Assembly (NCBI GenBank): GCA_946902875.1
Contig: OX336342.1
Location: 13,819,523-13,883,522 of the forward strand
DNA: 64,000 nucleotides
Direction: 5' to 3'
Source: Nematopogon swammerdamellus
Taxonomy: Eukaryota; Arthropoda; Insecta; Lepidoptera; Adelidae
Positions 33,536-45,897 of this stretch are shown here, in pieces. Under the pieces are notes generated by a model. That model worked only from the letters and a program-made list of their open reading frames with translations. It was not told where the DNA came from and did not search any database. Both the position numbers and the translations under genes were made by a program. The number at the start of each line of letters is the position of its first letter. The stretch's first letter is position 1.

Positions 33536-33838
33536 AACAGCCCATATCTTGAAAACTACTGAACCGATTTTGACTGTTCCCTAAGTTGAAGTAAATGTAA
33601 GCCAATAAAAAAATAATGGTCACATTGTGACCATTATTTCTTTATTGGCTTACATTTACTTCAACTTAGGGAACAGTCAAAATCGGTTCAGTAGTTTTCC
33701 AATTAATAGTTTCGAAGAAATGCGTGGACAAACATACATACATACATACACTTATGTTTGGCACACCTGTTTAGAAGCCCACATAGACTAACATATGTAG
33801 GTATACGAATATAGTTTTCAAGATATGGACTGTTAACT
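33536..33838. mobile_element. Nested inverted-repeat element
   Basis: The inner arms (33551-33625 and 33626-33702) are near-perfect reverse complements from TTGAAAACTACTGAACCGAT to AATGGTCAC, meeting at GTGACC with essentially no loop. The outer arms AACAGTCCATATCTTGAAAA-like at 33536-33557 and 33815-33838 mirror each other across the inner palindrome plus a 110-bp tail with (CATA)n. Confidence 0.8.
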
Positions 33839-33927
33839 GATTACCAATCACTGGAAAAAACACGTCTTCGGTTTAACGGCCAATTCTACGCAGAACTTGT
33901 TATGTGGTATATATAACTAACAAGAGT

Positions 33928-34204
33928 GAAATAAAAAACTGTTTTAAAAAACATTGAAACGACTTCAAAAAACTAATAGAACTTAAAAGTGTTAAATAAT
34001 ATTTTGATTGATATTCAGACCCTTCAGTGGAAGGCGGTACAAAACTTAGACTGTACAAAGCACACCTAAAAATTGATAGATGGACCAATTTTGTGCTTTT
34101 GTACCGCCTTTCACTCAAGGGTCCGAAATTTTAACACGTTTAAAGCTCTGATTGTTTTTTGAAGTCGGTACAATGTTTTTTAAAATATTTTTTTTATTTA
34201 ATTA
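33928..34204. mobile_element. Diverged relative of the AACCGACTTC foldback module
   Basis: GTTTTAAAAAACATTGAAAC then GACTTCAAAAAAC at the left is mirrored by TTTTTTGAAGTCGGTACAAT then GTTTTTTAAAA at the right. AGGCGGTAC and GTACCGCCTTTCACTC pair further in. The same terminal words and an AAGGCGGT-containing arm occur in the 12753-13185 module, so this is a solo, older family member. Confidence 0.7.
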
Positions 34205-34624
34205 AATAGTATGTCAAATAGTTGGTTGGCCTTTCTTAAAGTTTGCTGCATCTCCACCGCGAGGTGTCAGTAATTGTAATTTGAATACGACGCGCGCCGC
34301 GTAACGGCGGAGCGCGCGCGACAACACGTTCGATTGGAAGCTATAACACTATCGACTGAACAATAAGCCCGCCGCGACGCTGGAACTACACTCCGGCGGG
34401 AACTTTACACAATAGTCGTTACGATACCGAACGTTTGGGTACTTATATTGCACTGAAGAGAGCTCTGCTTGCATACAACAGCAGAGAGCATCGGCTATGC
34501 ATCAATGTATACAGTAAGGTAGAGTAATATGCTAATAGGGAATATGGCGCGTTATGTATGGCTCAGCATTCAACCTAAGCTAACATTTTAAAACGTATAA
34601 AAAGCAAAATCTATAAATTTTACC
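34205..34624. other. No gene seen; CGCG-rich patch at ~34.29-34.33 kb
   Basis: GACGCGCGCCGCGTAACGGC and GGAGCGCGCGCGAC form a short GC patch. Nothing else. Confidence 0.45.
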
Positions 34625-34857
34625 AAGCCAATAAACGAACGTAATTTTGTGAGTTGAGACGTTGAGAGTCGCGTATTTTGAGTCGCATAATTACGCTGCA
34701 TTCGGTTTCATATCAAAGTAGTAGCAGCGGCACAACTCATTTTTTTGCGTCGTCGCCTGGCACATTTTGGCTTTTATATGAAACCGAATGCAGATTAAAT
34801 TACGTGATACAAACAAAATACGCGACTCACAACTCACAAAAATAACGCTTGTTTGGC
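34625..34857. mobile_element. Foldback element, ~233 bp
   Basis: The left arm (AATTTTGTGAGTTGAGACGT, GAGTCGCGTATTTTGAGTCG, GCTGCATTCGGTTTCATAT) is mirrored by the right arm (ATATGAAACCGAATGCAG, AAAATACGCGACTCACAACT, CACAAAAATAACG). The loop is about 60 bp. Mismatches suggest moderate age. Confidence 0.75.
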
Positions 34858-35867
34858 CTCACCAACTTCCAATTCAATGGCCTCGCCCTATAGCGAATCG
34901 GCAATGTAACACAATAATATAAACACAAAATCTTTGCATGTAGCTCGAAGCATCACCTCTGTAATTTATTATGATAATTTTCCACCAACTTCGATTCCAT
35001 TTCGTAGAATGCCGAATGAGGTTGATGGGCTACGCAAATCTTAGCACTGACTTTACTCTAATAATTTGATTGCTTTGAGATTTGGTGTGCTCCTAATTTC
35101 TTAGGAACCACTTTTCAGTGTAATTTGATTGATGTACTAACTTTCGGGGAAAGCGACGAAAGTTAGATTGCTACGAATCGTAGCAACCACTTTACAACGC
35201 AATTTGTGACGTGATTCGTTCGTTCATGCTGTTTCTGGATGTTACTCTTCCACACTTTGTGTGAATAACTTATTAGGTCCTACTTTATTATACGTGACAA
35301 ACGTCGAACAAAGCTAAACTTTAACTGTTCATTAATAAAATGTTGTATTGGTTACAATCTGTAAAGTTACACCTACGATTAATTTTTTTTATTACTGATA
35401 ATATAAATTAGAAGTCACCAACTTCCTATCATTCATATATTATGTTATCCCGACATTACCGAGGAACTCCTGAACACCCTTGATTGAGAGTCTGCTAAAC
35501 GTGTGAGTAATCGATATAAAATATACTCTGCGAAGTTTTTGCCGGTTCCTCTTCGTGGGTGTAATCGAACCGGATAGAACAAATTGTGACAAGTTCGAGT
35601 GCAGTCTAACTGCCATATTAATGATCACAAAACAATAAAAAAACAATACAATACTACGACCATGTCGCGGAATACATCCATCCCGTCAGAAATTACCATA
35701 ATCATTTATATTGTCACACTCAAGTCTTTCGCTTGTAATTAGTAGCCTTTGTAATTTTTTTTAAATGTAACACTCACTAAAAATCTTCAATATTAATGAA
35801 AGTTGCACGAAACGGCGGTATATTTTAATAACGTGTCTTCTTTCTATTATCTCGGCGTCGAGTTGCC
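34858..35867. other. No gene seen
   Basis: AT-rich DNA. No frame above 68 codons and no repeats. Confidence 0.45.
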
Positions 35868-35965
35868 CCGGGCAGGCGCTTGCCGGCACGTCTGGCGGGG
35901 CGGGCGGGCGGGGCTGCGGTGGCACATAGTGGTGGGACACGGGCGGGGCACGACCGCTGCACGTC
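35868..35965. other. CpG-rich micro-island
   Basis: GGGCGGGCGGGCGGGGCTGC flanked by CCCCGGGCAGGCGCTTGCCG and GGGACACGGGCGGGGCACGA. Four overlapping frames on two strands here are GC-driven artefacts. Confidence 0.6.
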
Positions 35966-38779
35966 GCGGCAACACGATGTCCCACCTGAGACCCACCAGA
36001 CGCTCACGAGCGCAGCCTCTTACCGTGTTACTAGAGAGGACGAGTGCTTGGAGCTACATGCGACTAGCATCAGTCGATATTTAATTTTTAAGACATATTT
36101 ATTGATTCGGTTTTTTGTCCATCTATTTATTTGTTTTTCCGGTACAAATTATTTAAATAACTGATTTTCTTGTCAAATTTTTTGTTCGGTACAAATTTTG
36201 GAATCGATTTTAAACTAACTTCCCGATGAGCTAGAGACTTGAAACTTTAAACATAGCTCAGGCAGGACTGAATGACAATGCAATAACTCGTAATAGTAGA
36301 TAAATATTATTTATATAAAATTAACGAATAAAGCATTTAATTTCGTTTTTGTTCGGGGCCTCGGAAGTGCCATCTATTGCATTCGCATCGTACTTTGCCA
36401 CATGCAACTGTTATAATCTCAACATGATCTTTAAAATTGATTGCAAAATTTCGTAGACACAAGACTAAAATAGTTATTTAATTATTTGTTTTAATGATTT
36501 TAATGATGTGAATCAGAAGTGAATTATCTTTTTTTTTTATTAAATAATAAAAAAGTCAATATAATTAAGTAGTTCCTTATCAATAACAATATCAATGTTG
36601 TTAGAATTCCCTAGACCAAAATAAGCACTATTCACAAGAATGCAGAAACAGTGTTGACGCTTCCAGAATGTTTCTACAGCGAACTAGTCTTCCTTTAGAC
36701 TAGATTAACGGCATTGCACTTTCCACTACTTTCTAACCACCACTAACGCTGTACCTAGTTAATTTAGCATAGTCGAACCTAAAAGTGCGCATTTCTAGAA
36801 CAATGTAACACTCGCATGTTAAATAATAATATGATACATTAAAGTTAGACATAAAGTCTTGTTGTGTATAAGGCAGATTGAAAGAAATTACATTCTGCAA
36901 TAAGCCCAATTCTGCCCTGCGGCGCGCGGCGGTCCTACGAGTATATATGTAGATGCTTGCATACATATTAACATAATGTTCAAACGTGTATACCCACTTT
37001 TAGAAAAGACGGCTTAGGGATCTGGCGAGCAACATTTCTATATGATTTGTCCATGTGTACCCGAGTGTGCTTCATGTGCTTCAAAGTTAAAAAGGAGGGG
37101 GGGGGGGGGGGGGGGGGGTGTGGTACTATATGATTTGCTCATGTCTGCGTCTGAGGCTGATGTTCAGAATCATTCTGAAAACGAAGTAAATCGGACAGAC
37201 CGAAATTTAGGGCTCTGGCTTTTGTAGTAATACATTTTTTGAACCTTTTTTTGTGATTGAAACAGTGTATATAATTTGCACACTTGGCAGACCAGAATTG
37301 TTCGATTAGATTACAGATTTTGTGAAGGATTTTTTTTTATAAATTTGAAGCGCGTCCACTTTGACCCCTATTGATATGAAACATAAGCAAATCGTATACC
37401 GAAATGCTTACCGGCCCTAACTATAAGTACAAAGAACGAAGAATGCGAATAGTATCTGTGGTCAGACTGTATTGTTAGATTGAGTTATAATAACTTCGTG
37501 TCTGTGGAACACGTCTTATACGCGAGAACAGGTTCTCGGAGAGTGTACAAAGAAATGAGACACTTAATTTCTTTCGACGGCGGAGACACGTTGAATTTTA
37601 ATTTTAAAATTAATTTTTCGTCTACCAAGAGCTTCCATATAAAATAACATGCAAGGTCCTTCACAAATTAACAGAGAGAAAACTTTGCCCAATGGACTGA
37701 GACAGTCCCTATTTGATATTAATCAAAGATCTCCTTCGGTTGAGAATGTATTTTATTTGAATTGGTGTTTCAGTTTTTTCGGAATATTATATTTCTGTTA
37801 GGGATGCAACTTTTAGATATCTGTTTTTTTTTTAATGTAAGCCTGCACAAACACATAGGTGCATGTCATAAAACACTGAATAAATATTCTTATTTTTAAA
37901 ACAGGCACATACGTATTTCGCTAAACTCAACATACTCCTAACAATGAGGGTCGAAAAATTACTCATAATTACTAATTTTTATACACAGAATGACCTCATA
38001 ATACTACAAATAATTTAGCTACGTTAAAGAACAATATTGTCAATATTTTTAACGGACCTAAAGAAAAGGAGGAGGTAAACTATTATTTAATAACGAATCC
38101 TATATAAGAATTTTCTCAAAGAGCTGAGGGATTAAAATTTCTATAGCGTTTTTACATATTTCTCCTGACTTAGAAGACAATATGCACTACCAACACACGT
38201 CCTCTTCCCTCTGGGCGTCCCCTCTCCCCGCCGCCCCGTACCGTAGTCGCAACTCCATAGTATGTCTAGCGTTCCATTCAACATGCACCAACTAAAGTGA
38301 ACAGCATTTGAGGTTACCGCGCGTCACTTTTAGAAAAACGTTCGTTAGATCGCATTCAATGAGTTTTTTTTAAAACACACTCGCACCCGAACGAAATCAT
38401 TCTCGTCGGGATGCTAGAATTAATATTAATTAATTAATGTATAACATTTATAAATTAATGTCATACATAAGGCTAAGCTTTGTGAGTCCTATACGTGAAT
38501 AAATGTATGTAATACATTTACTACATAAGTAAGTACATTTACTATCAATAATATGCGCCTATCCGCTCAGGTGGCATGGTCTTCGGATTTTAATTTCGAA
38601 GATATGTAGGACGCTCGGAGAGACGCCTCAATGAGGTCGATGGCAATTGACGGTAGGAAAATGACAGCACCTCAATGAGGTTGTTGGCAATTGAGCGGCT
38701 ATCTTTTGTCTTTCAACAATGCAATGTATAAAAGCCTGTGATGCCATCTATTATTCAGTAGCGTGACTAATCGATTTTT
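35966..38779. other. No gene seen; one G homopolymer and a 44-bp direct repeat
   Basis: Apart from the G run at 37097 and two CCTCAATGAGG...TGGCAATTGA units spaced 44 bp apart at 38626 and 38670, the 2.8 kb is unremarkable AT-rich DNA. Confidence 0.5.
37097..37118 (+). repeat. Homopolymer of 22 G
   Basis: An uninterrupted run of 22 G preceded by AAAAAGGA and followed by TGTGGT. A length this great in an AT-rich genome is unusual and prone to sequencing or assembly error. It creates a poly-Gly frame. Confidence 0.85.
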
Positions 38780-38995
38780 CGGACGTTTGTTATATGGGAG
38801 CCCCCCTTAATTTTTAACATTTTATTTTTTTTATTATTTGTTATATCCGCCATAGTAACACATATTCTGTGGAAATTTCAACGGGCTACCTATTACGGTT
38901 CAAGAGATACAGCCCTCGGACAGACGGACGGACAGACAGACGGCGGAGGCTTAGTAATAGGCCTCCGTACGGGATACGGAAACCCCAAAATACAT
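38780..38995 (-). repeat. GGTTCCGTA-type dispersed repeat
   Basis: On the minus strand it reads GGGTTTCCGTATCCCGTACG, CTATTACTAAGCCTCCGCCG, (CTGT)n, then CTCTTGAACCGTAATAGG and TTTCCACAGAATATGTG. These are the landmarks of the family at 16417 and 41236. The 3' AAGTCCGACTCGC end is missing. Confidence 0.7.
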
Positions 38996-39319
38996 AAAGG
39001 ACGGGCGAACGAACGGATTGCTTTATGTAGAAACATTACATTGAACTTGAAAAAGGTAAAATAAAATTCATATAATAATTGCGTGCACAATGTTCAATGA
39101 ACTGAGTATATGTATACTATGTCTTTCAACCTTTATTTAACCACCGTTTTAGACAGTTTGGTTGTATTTTCATAAAACTGGGAAAATACCGCTGTATTTT
39201 CTTCGGTGTATACTCTATTGGTCCCCGTCTGTATCGTCCATCGTCGATAGACGGTGCGACCAAACTATTCAAAATAATGGAAGCGGCATCACAAGTGGTC
39301 ACATGGAAAATCTCGTCGT

Positions 39320-39475
39320 CTAATTTATTAACACGCCTTTTGAAGATAATAGGTAAGCTACACACTCACCGGAAGACAGTTCCATATTTTCGCCGTACGA
39401 GACAGGAACGTTTTCGAAAAGCGATGCGTTCTCAGAAGTTGGGTGTCAACCATATATGGGTGTTCCGATTTAATG
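39320..39475 (-). pseudogene. Probable LINE ORF2 C-terminal fragment
   Basis: Minus-strand conceptual reading near 39360-39470 gives RFSKTFLSRTAKIWNCLPVS, and a shifted frame continues LPIIFKRRVNKL. The order 'RT..LWN.LP' then 'F.K.RVNK' is a common end of CR1/Jockey-type reverse transcriptases. Frame shift and stop are present. Confidence is moderate because the stretch is short. Confidence 0.45.
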
Positions 39476-39486
39476 TGTATAGATAG

Positions 39487-41235
39487 GGATGTCAAGTTTC
39501 AGTGTAGCCAACACGACACGATCAGTAAGGGTGTAGTAAGTGATGCAGCCAACCGTTGTTAGCCTTACGCGTTGTATAACAATAGCGGCTCTATCGTTCA
39601 GATGTGTTTGGATAGGAGGAGTATAGTGCGCGACAGCACGGCACTCCCCGGACTCGTTGGGGGCGAGGTGGCTGGCTGTTGTTCTTAGCTGCTGCTTTCT
39701 TTGCAGAATACGCTTTACACAATCATCGTCGTCTGGCGGAGCGCCGACCTCGCGGCGCGGCGCGCGCGCGGAGCGATGTAGCGCAGAGAGGGTAACCGAC
39801 ACTATAAAGCGGTTTCGCTGTGTCTTCTTTTGTTTTATTTTATTTTTACGAAGAAGCGCTTACCGTTAGATGTTCTTCTTGGTAATATTTTGAGTACGTT
39901 CATTTTATTGGCGAGCAGAATTTTTCAGAGCTATTATTAAAGAAAAACAACCCTAAATGGATTTTATTTCTGCTCTATTTCAATACGAATATATAAAATA
40001 AATCACTGACACGATTATACAATTTGATCCCCCTGCCTAAACAGCTATGACTTAATTCCTCCATACTGAAACTTCTAATAATCTACGACTATCTAGGTCG
40101 ATTGAGCTCGCGTATACGTCAGCCTTGTAACATATCCGATCTCTGCCTGTTCGTAGCTGAGCAGCTGCTGAACCACGGGATAGTTTTAACAAGCAAAGTT
40201 CGGCCACAGAACTAAATACGGAAGGTTTTTACGCACGAGCGAGACGTTTTCGTTGCTACGGGGACCGATGATAGCTCGTCAAAACGGCTTGTCAAAGCTT
40301 GCGCTAAGTAATTAGGGCTTTAAAAAATATTGAGCCGTTGCCGTTCCACTTTAACGTTGTACTCGTAAATAAATATGCATTACCCAACAATTTGTATTCC
40401 ATCTAGGTGTAACTGAATCTGAAAATAAATTTCGTGTATAACTCTGTTTCCGTGCCTTTTCCAGACCACGCGGGAAAAAGGACACCGACTTTTGAGTGTG
40501 CCAACACTCAGAAGTTGTGCCTGGAAATAGAGATTTTATAAAATGTGAATGGTAGATAAACCGATGTTGTCAACAATATACTCATATCTACTTAAAATGA
40601 ATAATTGAAAATTATTTGTAAATAATCCTTGATATTTATTTCAAGCTTTATATGAGACGTAATTTGAACTTTATTATCGAATCTAATGTTAGAATAATTG
40701 CTGTAAAATAATATTATAATATAGTAATACTAATTACAAAATAAAATATAAATGTATAAGCAAGCCTCCTCCAGGTGTGACGATGTGGGCACTGTACCGA
40801 GGACGCTAGCGGCGGCGCGGGGCGTTGCCTCCTAAATTGATCATATTACTGCTAACACGCAAATAAGCATAGTGAATTGGAAAAATTAAGAAGTTTAGAA
40901 GTAAAATAAAAATACATTTGAGTAACGTGAATTCATAACTCTAGTACGTGCACGGAACGGATCAGCCGTCAAGTCGACATAATGAAGGCAGCTCTGCGAT
41001 ACAGCGGAAAAGTTTGAGCGGTAACGATTTGATACGGCGATTATGTGGAAGTTATGAACTCGTTTGCTGCGGTTAGCACGCTGTTAGCAGCCACCGCTGA
41101 CTCTCCTACGCCTGCTTCGAGCACCTATATTGTTTTATTTCGCCTTCGTCTTACCTACATGCGTGCGGTGGCAAAGCAAGTACAGTCTTAGTCTAAATAC
41201 TTCAAATGAAAATTCCTTGGGTTAAACATTTGCTT
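39487..41235. other. No gene seen
   Basis: Contains GC-richer spots at 39735-39780 and 40795-40825 (GCGGCGCGGGGCG). No coding or repeat structure is supported. Confidence 0.45.
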
Positions 41236-41660
41236 CTCCTTTTTAGGTTACCGTAGCCGTGCTGCGCTGTACCTGTTACTAAGCCTACGCGCCGCCGTCC
41301 GTCTGATCGTCTGTCTGTCCTACCTTTAAAGGGCTGTTCTTTTGAACCGTAAAGGTAGCTGGTTGAAATTTTCACAGAATATGTGTTATAATGGCGGATA
41401 TATTAACAATTTGGAGGAAATACCTATACTATTTCCTCCAAGACTAACAAATATAAAAAAAAAATTAATATTAAGGGGGGATACATACCCCCATACAAGA
41501 AACGTGTTCTTTCAGCGTTGTTTTTTTTTTGCAGAGCATTGCTTTGTTTGACAAGCGTCAAACTTCGTGTGGTTATAGTGTAAACTTTAAAGTAAAACAA
41601 GAAATAATAGAAACCGAGTCCGCGAGGTGCGCAAGTCCGACTGACAGTTGGCCGGTTTTT
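41236..41660 (+). repeat. GGTTCCGTA-type dispersed repeat, long copy
   Basis: TTTAGGTTACCGTAGCCG, TACTAAGCCTACGCGCCGCC, GTCTGTCTGTCCTACC, TTTTGAACCGTAAAGGTAGC, TGAAATTTTCACAGAATATG, CCCCATACAAGAAACGTG and finally CGCAAGTCCGACTGACAGTT then GGCCGGTTTTTTT. The most complete copy in the window, ~425 bp. Confidence 0.75.
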
Positions 41661-42721
41661 TTCTGAATCTTTCTATGACAAAGTCTCACGGAGACTTATC
41701 TCGCCGTTATATGAGCGACATACGGGCAACATTACCGAATATATCTTTCGTTGATTTGGGCAAGATATTTCGTATATATTTGGAATATTGATTTATAATT
41801 TTGCGAATGCATTTCAAGCTGGAAAACGCTTTCAAAATTGCATTCGAACGGAGCCGCAGGCAAAAGCTATACTAAATAAATTATACAACTGTGGACATAA
41901 ACAATGGACGAACGGATCGTATCGTATCGCGCCACTTAAAATATTCCCCGTAATATTTCCAAGTGAATACGTTTTAGTTGTCATATTCTCTATACAGGCT
42001 GTAATAATGTATATGCCTGTGGAGGAGTGTCGCTGATTTATATTATTGCGGTCGAAGTTTTGTGGCGTGAGCTTATGATAATCTGCATTGAGAGCTACGC
42101 GCACCTACCCTGTCGACTGCAACATTAATATGTTTAAAAGGGGTAGATACGTTTTATACACGAAATTTATAACCTTATTGTATTATTTTGACGAACCTAA
42201 CTAAGCGTAACTTGTTACCTAAAGAGATTAAATAAATTAAATTTAATTGAATTGAATAAGAGATTCTGTTTATTACACGGAACTGATACGGAATCGCTCA
42301 CTTCCACGCATAATTTCGAGGCCTATTCTCAAAACTCATCTGCATCGCAGTGGCCTGTAAATATTGATTACGACTGTAGTATGAAAGAGTTAAACCCTCT
42401 ATCTAGCGTATAGAAGTTCACCGCAACACATACGCCGCCCGGCCCCCGCCCCTCCCCGCCAGCACGTTGGTATAACGCGGCTCGTGTTCGCTTCCCGCTC
42501 GGAGCTGGAATATGAATTATTAATTTTTGCGAGCACACTTTTTGCACTAATAATATATAAAATTGGAGAGTTCAGAAGGTTACCACATGCTTATGAGCGC
42601 TGAGAACGCGACCTTGATTCCGATTGCTGACGAGAAAGCGTGCGCGAGCTTACCGCTCTGCCAGATAGAACAGACAATGCTACATTGGCACTATAGGAAT
42701 ATCTCATCTGTGCTAAGTATA
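41661..42721. other. No gene seen; C-rich patch at ~42.43-42.47 kb
   Basis: AT-rich apart from CCGCCCGGCCCCCGCCCCTC at about 42435. Confidence 0.45.
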
Positions 42722-43128
42722 AGCGGCGGGTGGCCGAGTGGTTTGGGCATCGGCTTCTCATGCGAGAGGTCCGAGGTTCGAATCCGGTCGGCGTGTACCA
42801 ATGAGTTTTTTCTAACGAAAAAATTTACGTGCATACCTACACCTGCTGCTTCACCGTTCGGAACCGGTGTAAAACTGTGTAGGTCCCTTCCCTTACCCCT
42901 TACTAGGTGGTAGGCTCAAATTGTAGCCGACTGGGTTGGTACCAACTTACTGGATGTAAGATGGCCGCATAGCAGCCTCGGCTTTGTTCTCCTCTAGTCC
43001 AGTATAGCCAGCAATCCAGGGAAGTCTCCGGTATGGCACCTACCTTCTCGGAGGTGATATTGGCTGGTCGGAGCATGCGCTTTGGCCCCTCCGACTCAGC
43101 CACTCATACCGGATAACATAAAAAAAAA
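42722..43128 (+). mobile_element. tRNA-headed SINE, near full length
   Basis: The head has A box TGGCCGAGTGGTTTGGGC and B box GGTTCGAATCC in a tRNA-like ~75 bp. The body includes GGAACCGGTGTAAAACTGTG, TAGGTCCCTTCCC and GGTGGTAGGCTCAAATTGTA. The end includes GGAGGTGATATTGGCTGGTC and a poly-A at about 43119-43127. Same family as 3128-3541 (opposite strand). The overlapping 116-codon frame is SINE sequence. Confidence 0.85.
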
Positions 43129-43234
43129 TTATGATTTACTCCAATTTTCACCTCCACACAACCGCACTGAGCAGTGATTACATTGATGCGTACCAATCGG
43201 TTCTCAGATCTTTCCTCCACAGAATTGGTAAACT

Positions 43235-43415
43235 TTGGTACGCTCGCCTTGCCCACATATTTCCCCTCAAGTATAGTCTCGCGTCCTTCAAGATATGCGT
43301 GAATAGGCACCTGTCAGGCCGGCATGGCATTCGCAACCCCAGCATGCGACCGAATGTATGGGCTTCGTTAGACACATTATGTTTGGCTCGGCGTCACATG
43401 TTGCGCTTTCGATGA
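43235..43415 (+). pseudogene. LINE ORF2 C-terminal end (CR1/Jockey-like)
   Basis: The plus-strand frame reads FPLKYSLASFKICVNRHLSG, RHGIRNPSMRPNV, then CLARRHMLRFR and a stop. It is the best of four copies and looks like the natural C-terminus of a non-LTR retrotransposon protein. It directly follows the tRNA-headed SINE and precedes composite copy 2. The rest of the LINE is absent, as expected for 5' truncation. Confidence 0.7.
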
Positions 43416-43431
43416 AAAATAAATTAAATAA

Positions 43432-45648
43432 TTAAAAAACATAAAACCGACTTCCTAAAAAAAGTAAAACTAAAAAACTATTTAAAATAAAAATATAAAA
43501 ACCGCCTTCAAAAATATATGAAATAAAAACCTAAAAAAAAAAACGAACCCTAGAGTTGAAGGCGGTGCTAAAAAGGCTACACAAATCACAAATGATATTA
43601 TCATCCACTCATGTTTTCTTTCATGCATCATTTTTGCTTGCTTTACAAATCACAAAGGATATTATCATCCACTCATGTTTTCTTTCATGCATCATTTTTG
43701 CTTGCTTTAGCACCGCCTTCAACTCTAGGGTTCGTTTTTTTTTTTAGGTTTTTATTTCATATATTTTTGAAGGCGGTTTTTATATTTTTATTTTAAATAG
43801 TTTTTTAGTTTTACTTTTTTTAGGAAGTCGGTTTTATGTTTTTTAAAACTTTTTTTTTATTTCAGTTTTTTTTAGTAATTTTTTGCTATTAATGTACTCG
43901 GCGGAATCGCTCGGCCTTCGGCCTCGCGATTCCGCCTCGCTTTCCAATCCGATCTTGACCCAATTAAAATAGGACCACGTCAGCTTCGATAGCTCAGTGG
44001 TGCAGACAGTCAACTGTCGCTATTGAATTTTAAGCAACGCTGGGTGCGGTCAGTACTTAGATGGGTGACCGCTGACCGTTGGAGGCTGACCAAGGTTCGG
44101 ATTCCTCGTAAAACTGTAAGTCCCTTCCCTCGTAATTTTACTTGGTGGTAGGGTTTAACCTTCCCGGGTTGGTACCACCGCACTGAATTAAACGTCGGTC
44201 GAAACGGCTATGTAAATAGTTGTGTTTTCCGACCAGTTCAGTGTAGTCAGCACGATCAAAGGGGGAAGCACTGACATGGCACTGGTGTTATGGGCTGACA
44301 TCACGGACGTTGTAGGTGATGTTGCAGAACTTAGTAGAATGGACAGACATAAACGTGTTACGGAAGCCTACTTTTATTATAAAATAACCGTCGGAGGACC
44401 TTGGTTGAAAATTGTAAAATTTAGTAGAACGGATAGACATGCATATGTTACGGAACCCTACATTCATTTTGCAGAACTTAGTAGAATGGACAGACATAAA
44501 CGTGTTACGGAACCCTACTTAACAGTTGCACTCCGGGAGTGCCGGCAGATCCCGTGCCACTCTAACTTAACCCTTAACGCAATGACTTAAGGTTTCATTT
44601 TAAAAATGACGCTGACGCGATGTCGCGAGTTATACATTTTTACCCACCTAAAAAAGTGCCAAGAGCCGCTAAAGAAGTTTTCACTTCAAAAACCTCAGGG
44701 TTATCCCCTTTCAAATAAAAAAAAAAAGAATTTTCAAAATCGGCCCACAATTGACGGAGTAATCGCGTAACAAACATCCAAAAAAAGAAAACATACCGTC
44801 GAATTGAGAATCTTTTAGGTCTAAAGTAAATTTCTCGTGAAGACAAATGCAACGAGCCCAAACACGATGGGTTTATCATGTGTAGTTTAGGAGTTCCTAT
44901 GGCCACCTTCTGTCTCCATCATCAAACCAGCTCGATGGTACTCGGTACAGTAGGTACTGGCCAGGTACCATAATAAATTAAACGCCGGTCGGAAAAAATA
45001 AAAAAATTTCAAATTTAGAATATTCATGAAACAAGGGTCCGAATATGTATCACTAGTATATCGATTCATGTATTTCAACAGGACAGAGAAAATTTCAAAA
45101 TATTAGGTATTTAATACTTTTTAGTTTTTTTTTTTTGTTTTTTGGAAATCGGTTTAATATTTTTTAAAACAGTTTTTATTTCATTCTTTTTAGTAATATT
45201 ACATAAAAAAGAATAATCGAAATCGAATAATCGAAATCGATTGAAGTGGTACAGAATTATTCGCCATATGTGTCAGACTGCAAATTGCTGAATAAGTCCA
45301 CATCACAAATGTTTTGCTGAAGGTAACCACACACCATACTAATTTATCAAACTAAAAATTGCCGAATACGACCACATCACAAGTTTTGCTGAAGGTAACC
45401 ACACACTATAGTATTATGCTGATTTTACGAAAACCACTCAACCAATTTCGATAAAATTGAAATGGGACCACCTCGGAAGTATGACCTAACTAACAAAAAA
45501 AGAATTTTCTAAATCGGCCCTCAATTGACGGAGAAATCGCGTAACAAACATACAAAAAAATAAAAAAATAAAAAATAAAAAAAAAAATAAAAAAAAACAT
45601 ACAGACGAATTGAGAACCTCCTCCTTTTTTGGAAGTCGGTTAAAAATA
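43432..45648 (+). mobile_element. 2.2-kb composite foldback element, copy 2
   Basis: Module order and length are as in copy 1: foldback with a duplicated ~64-bp loop segment, GC hairpin, 5S-headed SINE (43977-44324), triplicated GTTACGGAACCCTAC section, and two 3' modules. The foldback arms read AGTAAAAC and ATTTAAAA on both sides, unlike copy 1. The 3' half has private differences (AAACTAAAAATTGCC, ATTTTACGAAAACCACTC). Confidence 0.85.
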
Positions 45649-45809
45649 AAAAATCTGCACAGTGCTTTTTCGAGGAAATCACATGAACGCAGACCGATTC
45701 TTGAATTTCGATTACTTTTGACAATTTGACTCGGTTCCTATAAACAGGCGATGGCTTGATAGTACATAATTATCCCGAAACATCACTAATATATTGGTGG
45801 AAAACCTAT
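45649..45809. other. No gene seen
   Basis: Short AT-rich spacer. Confidence 0.4.
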
Positions 45810-45897
45810 GTAAACAGTAATAATGAAATCGGCTAACCGGCACGATTGTAGAACATACAATTGCGCCTGTGGTAAGCCGATTTCATTATTATTGTGA
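45810..45897. repeat. Hairpin, ~85 bp
   Basis: ACAGTAATAATGAAATCGGC then TAACC is mirrored by GGTAAGCCGATTTCATTATT then ATTGTG. The loop is about 35 bp. Probably a small foldback remnant. Confidence 0.6.

Noticed and set aside
42722..42800. Apparent tRNA gene
   Set aside because: Good A and B boxes, but it is the head of a ~400-bp poly-A-ended repeat with a second copy at 3128-3541, so it is a SINE.
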